From: Watersipora subatra
Lineage: Eukaryota > Bryozoa > Gymnolaemata > Cheilostomatida > Watersiporidae
Assembly (NCBI RefSeq): GCF_963576615.1
Contig: NC_088710.1
Location: 75,091,019 to 75,155,018 of the forward strand
DNA length: 64,000 nt
Reading direction: 5' to 3'
Below the pieces are notes generated by a model. It did no database searches, was not told where the DNA came from, and saw only the letters and a list, made by a program, of their open reading frames with translations. Below, piece after piece: positions 14,388 through 45,120 of the stretch. The position numbers and the translations under genes were made by a program. Every line of letters starts with the position of its first letter. Position 1 is the stretch's first letter.

Positions 14388-14512
14388 AATAAAATACCAC
14401 AAAATCATAGAATAAATATGAATGCCGGTAGAAGATCAACATGAATAAAAAAATGAATGTGTATAACTAGTAATATAGATACTTTATATACAAATTCAAA
14501 AGACTAAATAAA
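14388..14512 (+). terminator. Candidate BYSL polyadenylation signals
   Basis: AATAAA occurs at 14388-14393 and 14507-14512, 330-450 bp after the BYSL stop. The second lies 40 bp from the end of the FAM91 coding sequence, so the two 3' UTRs may overlap. No transcript end can be seen from sequence alone. Confidence 0.35.
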
Positions 14513-14551
14513 GTGTCTTTGGAATGGCAACTCTGTACGCTCTGTCCCTTG

Positions 14552-33515
<18,964 letters not shown>

Positions 33516-34764
33516 GTCTGCTAAAAAGACTGAATGTTGACCAATGAGAAAAGTCTCAAAAACCTTACAGATGGTTGAGTTGTAAAACAAAATGGTGAAA
33601 CAGTTTCATCTGATCGACAGATCTGGAGGTGATCAGCAGAAAGGTTTCAAGCCTGAAGAATAAAGAAACAGTAATAATAATAATGACAGAAGTCATCAAT
33701 GATCTTCTCAAGTGTCACTATTAATGCTAGTTGAAGTCTAAATAGCACTGAAACTCTATTGATAGATGATCAGTTCCCTCTAGACTGATGCTTTAGGTTG
33801 AATACTCTGTCTTCTGCTACGCTATACAGCGATGCTACAGGAGACACTCATCAGTCCTCATCCCTATCACTCATCAGTCCTATCAGAACTAACAACATAG
33901 CCGACAGCAACATACTTTACAGTTGCATACTTAATTCAATAGTAGGGTGCTTTACTACTTGAATGGGAAATGAAAGTTTATTTCCCTGTCCTGTAGTATG
34001 ACAACCTACAATAATAGCTTACAGTCATGCACTCTCATGGTTCATTCCTGAGCGAATTAGCCATCTACCTAAGGCTACAATATCAAAGCCAAATACATTA
34101 CTTTGTTAAAAGGATACAGAATTTACCATAACACTAGTAGTAGTAACACTTTACCATTAACCTTCCAACTAAAACCCTACTTTATATAAATTCGATCCTT
34201 TTTCAAAATAACTGTAAATCTCTACACGTACATGTAAAGTGAAGGCTTGATGATTTGATGGAAGCCGTGTTTGATTATACACCAGATATAATTACCCATT
34301 CGTGAAAACCTAGGTTTTAACGGCATGCTCAACCACCTTTGATGTCTTAAGGGTTATTGCTTTATCGATAAAAATAACTAATAGATATGATATGGTGTTT
34401 TCCAGACACAGCAGTCTATGCTGTTTTCATAAACAGATAAAACTTAAAAATAGGTAGAAAACTCTCAAGCGAATTCTTTAATACAAAATGCATTGAAGGA
34501 TGTACTCTGTGCTAAATGCGGACAGCACTTACTTTATTATGTAGCGCACAAAAGGAACTATTATAAACAATGTGCAACATTATAATAGAAATATATAATG
34601 TTATCGCTAAGGTTTTTCTTCAGACACAAATGGCTAATTGAGTAACTCGTTGGTTTCATTTGTTTATATTTCTATTTGATTATCATTATTAATATTATTA
34701 ATATTTTGCTTCATTTAACAAGCTTGCTCATTCACGTGAGTGTTTTTAACTTTTCATGACTCAG
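33516..34764. other. FAM91 upstream flank, nothing recognised
   Basis: This is about 1.25 kb of AT-rich sequence upstream of the FAM91 start codon. The FAM91 promoter and 5' UTR should lie here or beyond the satellite. I see no conserved frame or clear core promoter. Confidence 0.5.
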
Positions 34765-37700
34765 AACACACATACAGCCCTATAACCCTATAGATATACA
34801 TACAGCCCTATAACCCTATAGATAAACATACAGCCCTATAACCCTATAGATACACATACAGCCCTATAACCCTATAGATATACATACAGCCCTATAACCC
34901 TGTAAATACACATACAGCCCTATAACCCTATAGATATACATACAGCCCTATAACCCTATAGATACACATACGGCCCTATAACCCTATAGATACACATACA
35001 GCCCTATAACCCTATAGATATACATACAGCCCTATAACCCTATAGATATACATACAGCCCTATAACCCTATAGATATACATACAGCCCTATTACCCTATA
35101 GATACACATACAGCCCTATAACCCTATAAATACACATACAGCCCTATAACCCAATAGATATACATACAGCACTATAACTCTATAGATACACATACAGCAC
35201 TATAACCCTATAGATACACATACAGCCCTATAACCCTATAGATACACATACAGCCCTATAACCATATAGATATACATACAGCACTATAACCCTATAGATA
35301 TACATACAGCACTATAACCCTATAGATATACATACAGCACTATAACTCTATAGATACACATACAGCCCTATAACCCTATAGATATACATACAGCCCTATA
35401 ACCCTATAGATACACATACAGCCCTATAACCCTATAAATATACATACAGCCCTATAACCATATAGATATACATACAGCACTATAACCCTATAGATATACA
35501 TACAGCACTATAACCCTATAGATATACATACAGCACTATAACTCTATAGATACACATACAGCCCTATAACCCTATAGATATACATACAGCCCTATAACCC
35601 TATAGATACACATACAGCCCTATAACCCTATAGATACACATACAGCCCTATAACCATATAGATATACATACAGCACTATAACCCTATAGATATACATACA
35701 GCACTATAACCCTATAGATATACATACAGCACTATAACTCTATAGATACACATACAGCCCTATAACCCTATAGATATACATACAGCCCTATAACCCTATA
35801 GATACACATACAGCCCTATAACCCTATAAATATACATACAGCCCTATAACCATATAGATATACATACAGCACTATAACCCTATAGATATACATACATCAC
35901 TATAACCCTATAGATATACATACAGCACTATAACCCTATAGATATACATACAGCACTATAACTCTATAGATACACATACAGCCCTATAACCCTATAGATA
36001 CACATACAGCCCTATAACCCTATAAATACACATACAGCCCTATAACCCAATAGATATACATACAGCCCTATAACCCTATAGATATACATACAGCACTATA
36101 ACTCTATAGATACACATACAGCCCTATAACCCTATAGATACACATACAGCCTTATAACCCTATAGATACACATACAGCCCTATAACCCTATAGATATACA
36201 TACAGCACTATAACCCTATAGATATACATACAGCCCTATAACCCTATAGATATACATACAGCACTATAACCCTATAGATATACATACAGCCCTATAACCC
36301 TATAGATATACATACAGCCCTATAACCCTATAGATATACATACAGCACTATAACCCTATAGATATACATACAGCCCTATAACCCTATAAATACACATACA
36401 GCCCTATAATCCTATAAATACACATACAGCACTATAACCTCATAGATATACATACAACCCTATAACCCAATAAATACACATACAGCCCTATAATCCTATA
36501 AATATACATACAGCCCTATAACCCTATAGATATACATACAGCCCTATAACCCTATAAATACACATACAGCCCTATAACCCTATAGATATACATACAGCAC
36601 TATAACCCTATAGATATACATACGGCCCTATAACCCTACAAATATACATACAGCCCTATAACCCTATAGATATACATACAGCCCTATAACCCCATAGATA
36701 TACATACAGCCCTATAACCCTATAAATATACATACAGCCCTATAACCCTATAGATATACATACAGCCCTATAACCCTATAGATATACATACAGCACTACA
36801 ACCCTATAGATATACATACAGCCCTATAACCCTATAGATATACATACAGCACTATAACCCTATAGATATACATACAGCCCTATAACCCTATAGATATACA
36901 TACAGCCCTATAACCCTATAGATATACATACAGCACTATAACCCTATAGATATACATACAGCCCTATAACCCTATAAATACACATACAGCCCTATAATCC
37001 TTTAAATACACATACAGCCCTATAACCTCATAGATATACATACAGCCCTATAACCCTAGAGATATACATACAGCACTATAACCCTATAGATGCACATACA
37101 GCACTATAACCCTATAAATACACATACAGCCCTGTAACCCTATAAATACACATACAGCCCTATAATCCTATAAATATACATACAGCCCTATAACCCTATA
37201 AATACACATACAGCCCTATAACCCTATAAATACACATACAGCCCTATAACCCTATAGATATACATACAGCCCTATAACCCTATAGATATACATACAGCCC
37301 TATAACCCTATAGATATACATACAGCCCTATAACCCTATAAATACACATACAGCACTATAACCCTATAGATATACATACAGCCCTATAACCCTATAGATA
37401 TACATACAGCCCTATAACCCTATAAATACACATACAGCCCTATAACCCTATAAATACACATACAGCCCTACAACCCTATAAATATACATACAGCCCTATA
37501 ACCCTATAAATACACATACAGCCCTATAACCCTATAGATATACAAACGGCCCTATAACCCTATAGATATACATACAGCACTATAACCCTATAGATATACA
37601 TACAGCCCTATAACCCTATAGATATACATACAGCCCTATAACCCTATAGATATACATACAGCACTATAACCCTATAGATATACATACAGCCCTATAACCC

Positions 37701-38430
37701 TATAAATACACATACAGCCCTATAATCCTTTAAATACACATACAGCCCTATAACCTCATAGATATACATACAGCCCTATAACCCTAGAGATATACATACA
37801 GCACTATAACCCTATAGATGCACATACAGCACTATAACCCTATAAATACACATACAGCCCTGTAACCCTATAAATACACATACAGCCCTATAATCCTATA
37901 AATATACATACAGCCCTATAACCCTATAAATACACATACAGCCCTATAACCCTATAAATACACATACAGCCCTATAACCCTATAGATATACATACAGCCC
38001 TATAACCCTATAGATATACATACAGCCCTATAACCCTATAGATATACATACAGCCCTATAACCCTATAAATACACATACAGCACTATAACCCTATAGATA
38101 TACATACAGCCCTATAACCCTATAGATATACATACAGCCCTATAACCCTATAAATACACATACAGCCCTATAACCCTATAAATACACATACAGCCCTACA
38201 ACCCTATAAATATACATACAGCCCTATAACCCTATAAATACACATACAGCCCTATAACCCTATAGATATACAAACGGCCCTATAACCCTATAGATATACA
38301 TACAGCCCTATAACCCTATAGATATACCGACAGCCCTATAACCCTATAGATACACATACAGCCCTATAACCCTATAAATACACATACAGCCCTATAACCC
38401 CATAGATATACATACAGCCCTATCACTCTT
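34765..38430 (+). repeat. Satellite, 28-bp unit, about 130 copies, higher-order structure
   Basis: The unit is AGCCCTATAACCCTATAGAT then ATACATAC. It sits in the divergent FAM91/ISCA1 intergenic space. Rare variants repeat exactly 728 bp (26 units) apart: AATCCTTTAAAT at 36996 and 37724, GATGCACAT near 37091 and 37819, ACAAACGG at 37541 and 38269. A 196-bp (7-unit) period is seen for the ACTATAACTC variant at 35339, 35535 and 35731. Confidence 0.97.
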
Positions 38431-38439
38431 GATATACAG

Positions 38440-40714
38440 GTGTGAAACATCCAATTAGTCGCTTGTCTCATAAAATGTTTATGTTATATTGATAGAGTGA
38501 AGATGAGCTGTAGAGAGCTGCACACATTAGAGACTTACAGATATTTGTCTTATTTACATTTATTTATCAGTCAATCTGAAGCCCGTTTTTTTGTTGAAAC
38601 TTGAACAAATAGCCAAGTCACAAGTGTTAAAAAACATCATAGGTTTTTATGGTGCACACCACAAGCATAGGTTTCTCACTAAGTAGTGCACAAGCCATGC
38701 CACAAGTTTAACATCGACAAAGGCTTTGCAATAAGAGAAAACCATTACACAAGTGACAAAATAAGTTTGCATCATATTAAAATGTGTACTTGTGTAACCT
38801 CTTAAAATAGTAGAGGTGTTACCGTTGGATAAGGACAAAAAAAAACATTTATTTTTGAGTGTTGGATAAGTGTTTTGCAGACAACAGAGCTAACTCTGCA
38901 AAGCTCTCTGTATTAACTGCAACACTAGAGGTGGCCTAAAAAGTAAAAAGGCAAGGCCTAATTTGCAAACATTCCCTGAAGTGGTGAAGGAGACGGGAGT
39001 GGACTGAAGAAGCTGAAGTGTATAATCCCTGTTGCAATGTCTTCCAATAAAACATGTTTTAGCTTAAGGTCAACCGGCTGCCATGTTTGGTTTTCCAAGC
39101 CTGCACGTTTTGGTTTTGATAGTCTCTAACAGACATGCTTTGTTCCAAATGATTAGAAGAAATATTGCTTCAACAACAGGTTGCATTCCAAAAGTGTTTT
39201 CTCAGATGACACACCACATTAAATACATGCAAAGCTACTAAAATTGCCGATATGCTGCCAACGATGGAAAAACGTTTTCTTTAAAATCGGGTGCCATAAC
39301 ATAAATCTCTCATTGATTCCGAAACCTCTCATTTTCTTCTGATGAGGTAAAAAAACTCTTTGGCATCGTTTGTGCAGTAAGATTGCTTTCTATGTTTAAC
39401 AGTGTGCTATGATATATTTGGCCCATGGTTCAGCAATACTGCTAATCATGTTTAGCTGTCAGCTGGGCAGCCCCTTATTTTGTTTAAAACGAGATTGTTT
39501 AAAGAATAATTTTCCACGCATCACAATATCATCACTGCAAACCTGCAGAGTTTCCTTGTTCAACATGTATACGTGTAAGCATTCATTTAAAAATTAAATT
39601 ATTTAGCCCATTTAATTATCAGCTAAATTAGAAAATTCGCACCTTTCCTTTTCCGCTTGTGAACCGTGTTTATTGCTGGTCAAGGTTACGCCCGACTTAA
39701 CCTAAGATTCAACAGAAAAACATTTCAACGTGCGCTTGTAGCGCCGTCGAGTTTACGCTCAAAAGCTTTAGCTAACGTAGTTAATGAAAGTTTACTCGTT
39801 TTTAAAAGTAATCTGATTGTACTTGCTCATGAACTAACCAAAAGTACCTCTATCTATTAGTTAGACGATTTATTATTTGATCTTTATCCATATATTATGA
39901 TGAAGCTAATAAACAATTTATGTTTAAAGGATACACTAAACTAATAGACAAATAATCGAATCAGACACGTTTGAAGGAAACCGCACCTCAGGAATAGTAT
40001 TATATATTTTTATGCTGATGTTGCACATTGTACAAAATAGTTCTTTTTGCTTAAGGAAGACGTGCATTTTACAATGCTAATCAGTGTTGCTGAAAACATT
40101 GTTGTTAAATGCTTTGACCTGCCTTTATGCATTCGAAAGTAAATGCTAGAATAATTTTCAACATAATAATTTTTTAAAACTACTGAGAAGTGACCTTGTA
40201 TATTAGACAATTTAATAGTTTTGCATTTCATTCAGTTTTATGCTGAAATGAAAGTTTAAAGATCGAAGAAAAAGTGCTATGTGTATTCTGAAACTGTTTA
40301 ATGAAACTCTTGTTTAATGAAACGCTTAATAGTTTTTAACATGCAAAGCTTGCTAAATATACTTGTACGGTTATAACTGTCATGGCTATAATATATATGA
40401 TTATAACAGTCATGGTTATAGCAATTGTTACAATATTTGTACAACAGAAGCAATAGATGTAACCACCATCATTGTAACGGTCTAGATAACTGCTATGTGT
40501 GTAATGACATAGATGTAACCAATATCAATGTAATGATTACAGCATGTGTATAGTAGTAGCCATAGCTGTAACCGCTACCGATGTAATGATACAGATATAA
40601 ACAATCTTGGTGTAATGGCAAGGATCACTATTCTCCAATTGAATTAGATGTGCCGCAACTTAACATAACCTTCAGCTTTAGGTGACCTCATTGGCTGTTT
40701 AATTTTCACAGGCT
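38440..40714. other. Intergenic upstream of ISCA1, no gene recognised
   Basis: About 2.3 kb has only short unsupported frames. Around 40370-40620 there are degenerate GTTATAACTGTCATGG and ATAGATGTAACC repeats. The ISCA1 promoter presumably lies near 40650-40714. Confidence 0.5.
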
Positions 40715-43657
40715 ATGTCATCCGCATCAAGGTTAACAGCAACAGTGAGGGCTGCAACAAAGCGCCGAAACTTTCGACCTACCAGAGCTGCTATTACATT
40801 GGTGAATTGACCCATCTTTCGCTATTCTGTTACCAAATCAATTTTTCACTTTAATATGCGACTAACCCCAAAAATTTTGTGTGACAAAAATATTAAAGAT
40901 GTATGTGTAAACACACTTGGACTAACACGATAATGAAGCAGGTTTAACAATATCAGTCGTGTGATTGATGGTAAAATGAAACTCACAAGTCAGTCGTGTG
41001 ATTGATGGTAAAAATGAAACTCACAAGTTAGGAGTACTTGAGTAGCCTGAGCTCAAACGCTTTTTTATAGAAGATAGAAATAATATGACCTTGTAATCCA
41101 AGGGTGATGCCTATGGATGACAAGATAGGAAACCATTGCTGAGACTCTCTTCCGCATGAGCTGATTAAGTTACAGTTGTTTTTTGAGATCTCTGCTGATG
41201 TATTTGTTATAGTTTTGCAAGGTTTGATATAGCTGTGCAAGCATGGCTATAGCTGTGCAAGGCTTGCTATAGCTTTGTGTGAAGTACTTCAATAAGGGCA
41301 TTTTTTTCCAAATTGAACTTAAGTCTTAGCCATTTTATGTAGTATGTACATTATATGATAGAGTACATACAGCATTAGTGATGTAGTACATCTACTAATG
41401 GACGCAATGAATATGTATGCATGTACTGGTGTGCGTGCGCGTAATAGAGAGTGACATGGTTTATCTTTGATGTTGAAGACTCCAGCTGCTGTCAAGAGGG
41501 TAAAAGATATCATGGAAGGCCAACCAGATGTGGTAAGTTCTTTTTTGTTATCCGCTACTTATCTAATTTAGGTCTATCTCTAGCAGTTTAATTGTTTATT
41601 GACAAAATAAATATCACGATAATGGTAATTGCTATCTGATACCTTTTCATCTTTTCACTTGTTTCATTGCTCATGCTCAGAGGGGCCTGAAGATCGGAGT
41701 GAAGACAAGAGGCTGCAGAGGCCTTTCCTATACACTCGACTATGCTACGGAAATATCCAAACTTGATGAGCAAGTTGATCAGGATGGTCAGTATTTCACC
41801 ACCATTTCTTTTTTAATTTTCTCTATTTTCCCCAAATCCCTTGTGTGTTATCTACAAGTACTCTCTCTTTCTCTTCTCCACCTCTCCACATAAAGGGTAC
41901 CTGTGTATTCAGGTACCCTTTATGTAGTGTTTAGTTTACCAATCCTCTTCATTCATAAGTACCTCCTCTGTGGAGCTCATCTACTCTCTCTTTACCTACG
42001 GGTACCTCCTCTGTGGAGCTCATCTACTCTCTCTTTACCTACGGGTACCTACTCTGTGGAGCTCATCTACTCTTTCTTTACCTACGGGTACCTCCTCTGT
42101 GGAGCTCATCTACTCTCTCTTTACCTACGGGTACCTACTCTGTGGAGCTCATCTACTCTTTCTTTACCTACGGGTACCTACTCTGTGGAGCTCATCTACT
42201 CTTTCTTTACCTACGGGTACCTCCTCTGTGGAGCTCATCTACTCTCTCTTTACCTACGGGTACCTACTCTGTGGAGCTCATCTACTCTTTCTTTACCTAC
42301 GGGTACCTACTCTGTGGAGCTTATCTACACTCTCTTTACCTACGGGTACCTCCTCTGTGGAGCTCATCTACTCTCTCTTTACCTACGGGTACCTCCTCTG
42401 TGGAGCTCATCTACTCTCTCTTTTACCTACGGGTACCTCCTCTGTGGAGCTCATCTACTCTCTCTTTACCTACGGGTACCTCCTCTGTGGAGCTCATCTA
42501 CTCTCTCTTTTACCTACGGGTACCTCCTCTGTGGAGCTCATCTACTCTTTCTTTACCTACGGGTACCTACTCTGTGGAGCTCATCTACTCTTTCTTTACC
42601 TACGGGTACCTCCTCTGTGGAGCTCATCTACTCTCTCTTTACCTACGGGTACCTACTCTGTGGAGCTCATCTACTCTTTCTTTACCTACGGGTACCTACT
42701 CTGTGGAGCTTATCTACACTCTCTTTACCTACGGGTACCTCCTCTGTGGAGCTCATCTACTCTCTCTTTACCTACGGGTACCTCCTCTGTGGAGCTCATC
42801 TACTCTCTCTTTACCTACGGGTACCTACTCTGTGGAGCTCATCTACTCTTTCTTTACCTACGGGTACCTCCTCTGTGGAGCTCATCTACTCTCTCTTTAC
42901 CTACGGGTACCTACTCTGTGGAGCTCATCTACTCTTTCTTTACCTACGGGTACCTACTCTGTGGAGCTTATCTACACTCTCTTTACCTACGGGTACCTCC
43001 TCTGTGGAGCTCATCTACTCTCTCTTTACCTACGGGTACCTCCTCTGTGGAGCTCATCTACTCTCTCTTTTACCTACGGGTACCTCCTCTGTGGAGCTCA
43101 TCTACTCTCTCTTTACCTACGGGTACCTACTCTGTGGAGTCCATCTAACCCGTCATTTACAAGCGCATGCTTTCTAAATACCTCTCAGACGATTAGCAAG
43201 CCGGGAATTCGCTCCTCAATTCTACCTATTATGCATCTCCTTAGTGCATTTGCTTCAGAGCTCAAAATTTTATTCGTTCTGCTCTGGTTTTCTTAGAAAA
43301 TGATTTAGTTATTATGTTGAAACTTCTAGCAAGATGTACTACAGTGCTTGTCAGTTGTATCAATTAGTCAAACACACAGTCAAGCGCATGTAGGTGCCGC
43401 ATGAATGCCATCTGTTCTAACCTATGTTGGATGTGCTCGACATTGCAGGTGCAAAGATATTCATAGATTCGAAGGCGCAGATGAGCTTGCTGGGAACAGT
43501 TATGGACTATGTTGACGAGAAACTCACCAGCGAGTTTGTTTTTGAAAATCCAAATGTTACTGGATTCTGTGGGTGCGGAGAAAGTTTCTCTCTTGGCAAC
43601 GAAAGCCTCCCTTCCTCTAAACCAATTTCAAAGACAGCTTCTGGTGACGCCACTTAG
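40715..43657 (+). CDS. ISCA1: ISCA1, mitochondrial iron-sulfur cluster assembly protein, complete
   Basis: ISCA1 is an A-type Fe-S scaffold/carrier that works with ISCA2 and IBA57 to make [4Fe-4S] clusters in the mitochondrial matrix. Exons are 40715-40801, 41479-41532, 41681-41786 and 43449-43657 (stop TAG): 456 nt, 151 aa, phases 0, 0, 1. The N-terminus MSSASRLTATVRAATKRR is a basic presequence-like segment. The core reads TPAAVKRVKDIM, GVKTRGCRGLSYTL, AKIFIDSKAQMSLLGTVMDY, SEFVFENPN and GFCGCGESF. The three cluster-binding cysteines are present at about 59, 123 and 125. Human ISCA1 is 129 aa. This one has about 20 extra Ser/Lys-rich residues after the GESF motif. Intron 3 carries a 1.2-kb minisatellite. 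Confidence 0.97.
41888..41925. repeat. Perfect hairpin in ISCA1 intron 3
   Basis: ACATAAAGGGTACCTG is followed by a 6-nt loop (TGTATT) and then its exact complement ending at 41925. It lies just before the 43-bp minisatellite, which shares the GGTACCT core. Confidence 0.9.
41940..43150 (+). repeat. Minisatellite, 43-bp unit, ISCA1 intron 3
   Basis: About 28 copies of a unit with ACCTACGGGTACCTCCTCTG and TGGAGCTCATCTACTCTC. A few units are 44 bp. The unit has no stop in any forward frame and 43 is not a multiple of three, so all three plus frames stay open for about 390-430 codons. The GAGCTTATCTACAC variant recurs at 42321, 42710 and 42968, indicating block duplication. Confidence 0.96.
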
Positions 43658-45120
43658 CTTATTAGAAATGTGTTAGCTTTCAAAAATACTCTTTTGGGTT
43701 GCTTGTTTTTTGTTATACACATAATATTGCAATGGTCATATTATGATTGAGAGCATTGTCCTGAAAATATGGACATACACCATAAGATAGGGTAAGATGT
43801 TGAGTGTGACATCAGCCCTCTGCTCACATTGTTGCTGTCCGTGTCTGGTGGAGAACTGATATAACAATATGACATATCTTGATATGTTTTTGTTAGGTTT
43901 ACCAAGCTGTACTCACTGCATTGATAGAGTTTAAGTGGTTTGGTGCCTGTGTGTGCCTATGGATCCTGTTCCTCAGGCTAATACAAGCTATTTTGTTTAA
44001 ACCTCTCATAGATCTTTGGTTGTGTGGAAGTATCCAAGGGCTATGATACGGCGAGATTTTTGACTTGTGGAGGCCTGTTGGAGAAGTTAATGGTGTGGAC
44101 AAGCAAGTTTGGAGCTAGTAGTAGTGATGATTATCAGTTGTCAGTGTAGTTATGCACACTTGTGATTTACAAACATTTGTGATGAGTAGAAAGGTTACTT
44201 TTCATGCACTATGATACAGGTCTAGCAGGAGTCATGTATATTTTGCCTTGCATATGTTTTACACCAGACAAGTCAATACTAAAATGGTTGGATTAGAACA
44301 CAAAAGCGTTACAGAGAGTATATTGCAATAATACAAAGATGACAAAATGAGATTGCTCAATCTGTGCATAAACATCTAGCAGCGCTGGACACAATCACCT
44401 TAAGTCACTCACCTGCCACCAAGTGTCATTAGCTCAACCCTCTAGCCTGCATGGGAAGCATCAGGTCTGTGAGCATGGAGTTAGTTGTGCGCAACGCTTT
44501 CAGCTTGCATATCAACATTCCTAACAAACGCTCACAAAATAGAAAAAATGTTCGGATAGGTCACAATGAACTGTAGATAGAGGTTATGTTATAATGGCAA
44601 CTATTAGCATTGCTACAAAAATTGAAAATCAATATTTTAGAATAAAGAAATAATTTCCATTTGCTACTTGGTAGTCTCAACTCGCAGAGACTTGCATACA
44701 AAAATAAATTAGCCAACTAAATACATATAGAATAAGTCTATTTCAACAATAGAGCTACCTTTCAACAATAGAGCTACATTTCAAAAATAATGAATGACCA
44801 AATATAACACATATGATTATAGTGACATTGACACAAATAAAAATGACAAACAGGCTGCTAGTGGTGGGTGTTGAACACTCAGCACATGTAGAAAAAGAAA
44901 TTGGCACGCTTAGATACCATAATTACTTGAACCTTAAACTCTGCTAGAAACCAATAGCATTTTATGCAACAAAATCAACTGGACTTCAGATGTCATGTTG
45001 CAGCTGGCCTTGAACTTTGTTTCTCCAGTGTGACCTTTGACACTTTAATGTTGATAAGAAGTAGTTATCTCAAATAATACGTTGTTGACTAGGGCTGCAC
45101 TGTAAATGCTGGGCTCATCA
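43658..45120. other. Convergent 3' region between ISCA1 and ADAMTS, nothing recognised
   Basis: About 1.46 kb between the two stop codons probably contains both 3' UTRs. No conserved frame or element was identified. Confidence 0.5.

Noticed and set aside
34765..38430. Telomere-like repeat because of CCCTATAACCC
   Set aside because: The unit is 28 bp, not a 5-8 bp telomeric motif, and the array is internal between two genes.
39409..39860. Possible small genes of 62-64 codons
   Set aside because: No similarity, no splice or start context, and similar chance frames are common in this AT-rich DNA.
41903..43296. Three overlapping plus-strand frames of about 390-430 codons
   Set aside because: Product of a stop-free 43-bp unit in ISCA1 intron 3. 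No conserved protein, and the flanking exons splice past it.
43899..44102. Minus-strand 67-codon frame downstream of ISCA1
   Set aside because: No recognisable family and no splice partners. Left as unannotated 3' flank.
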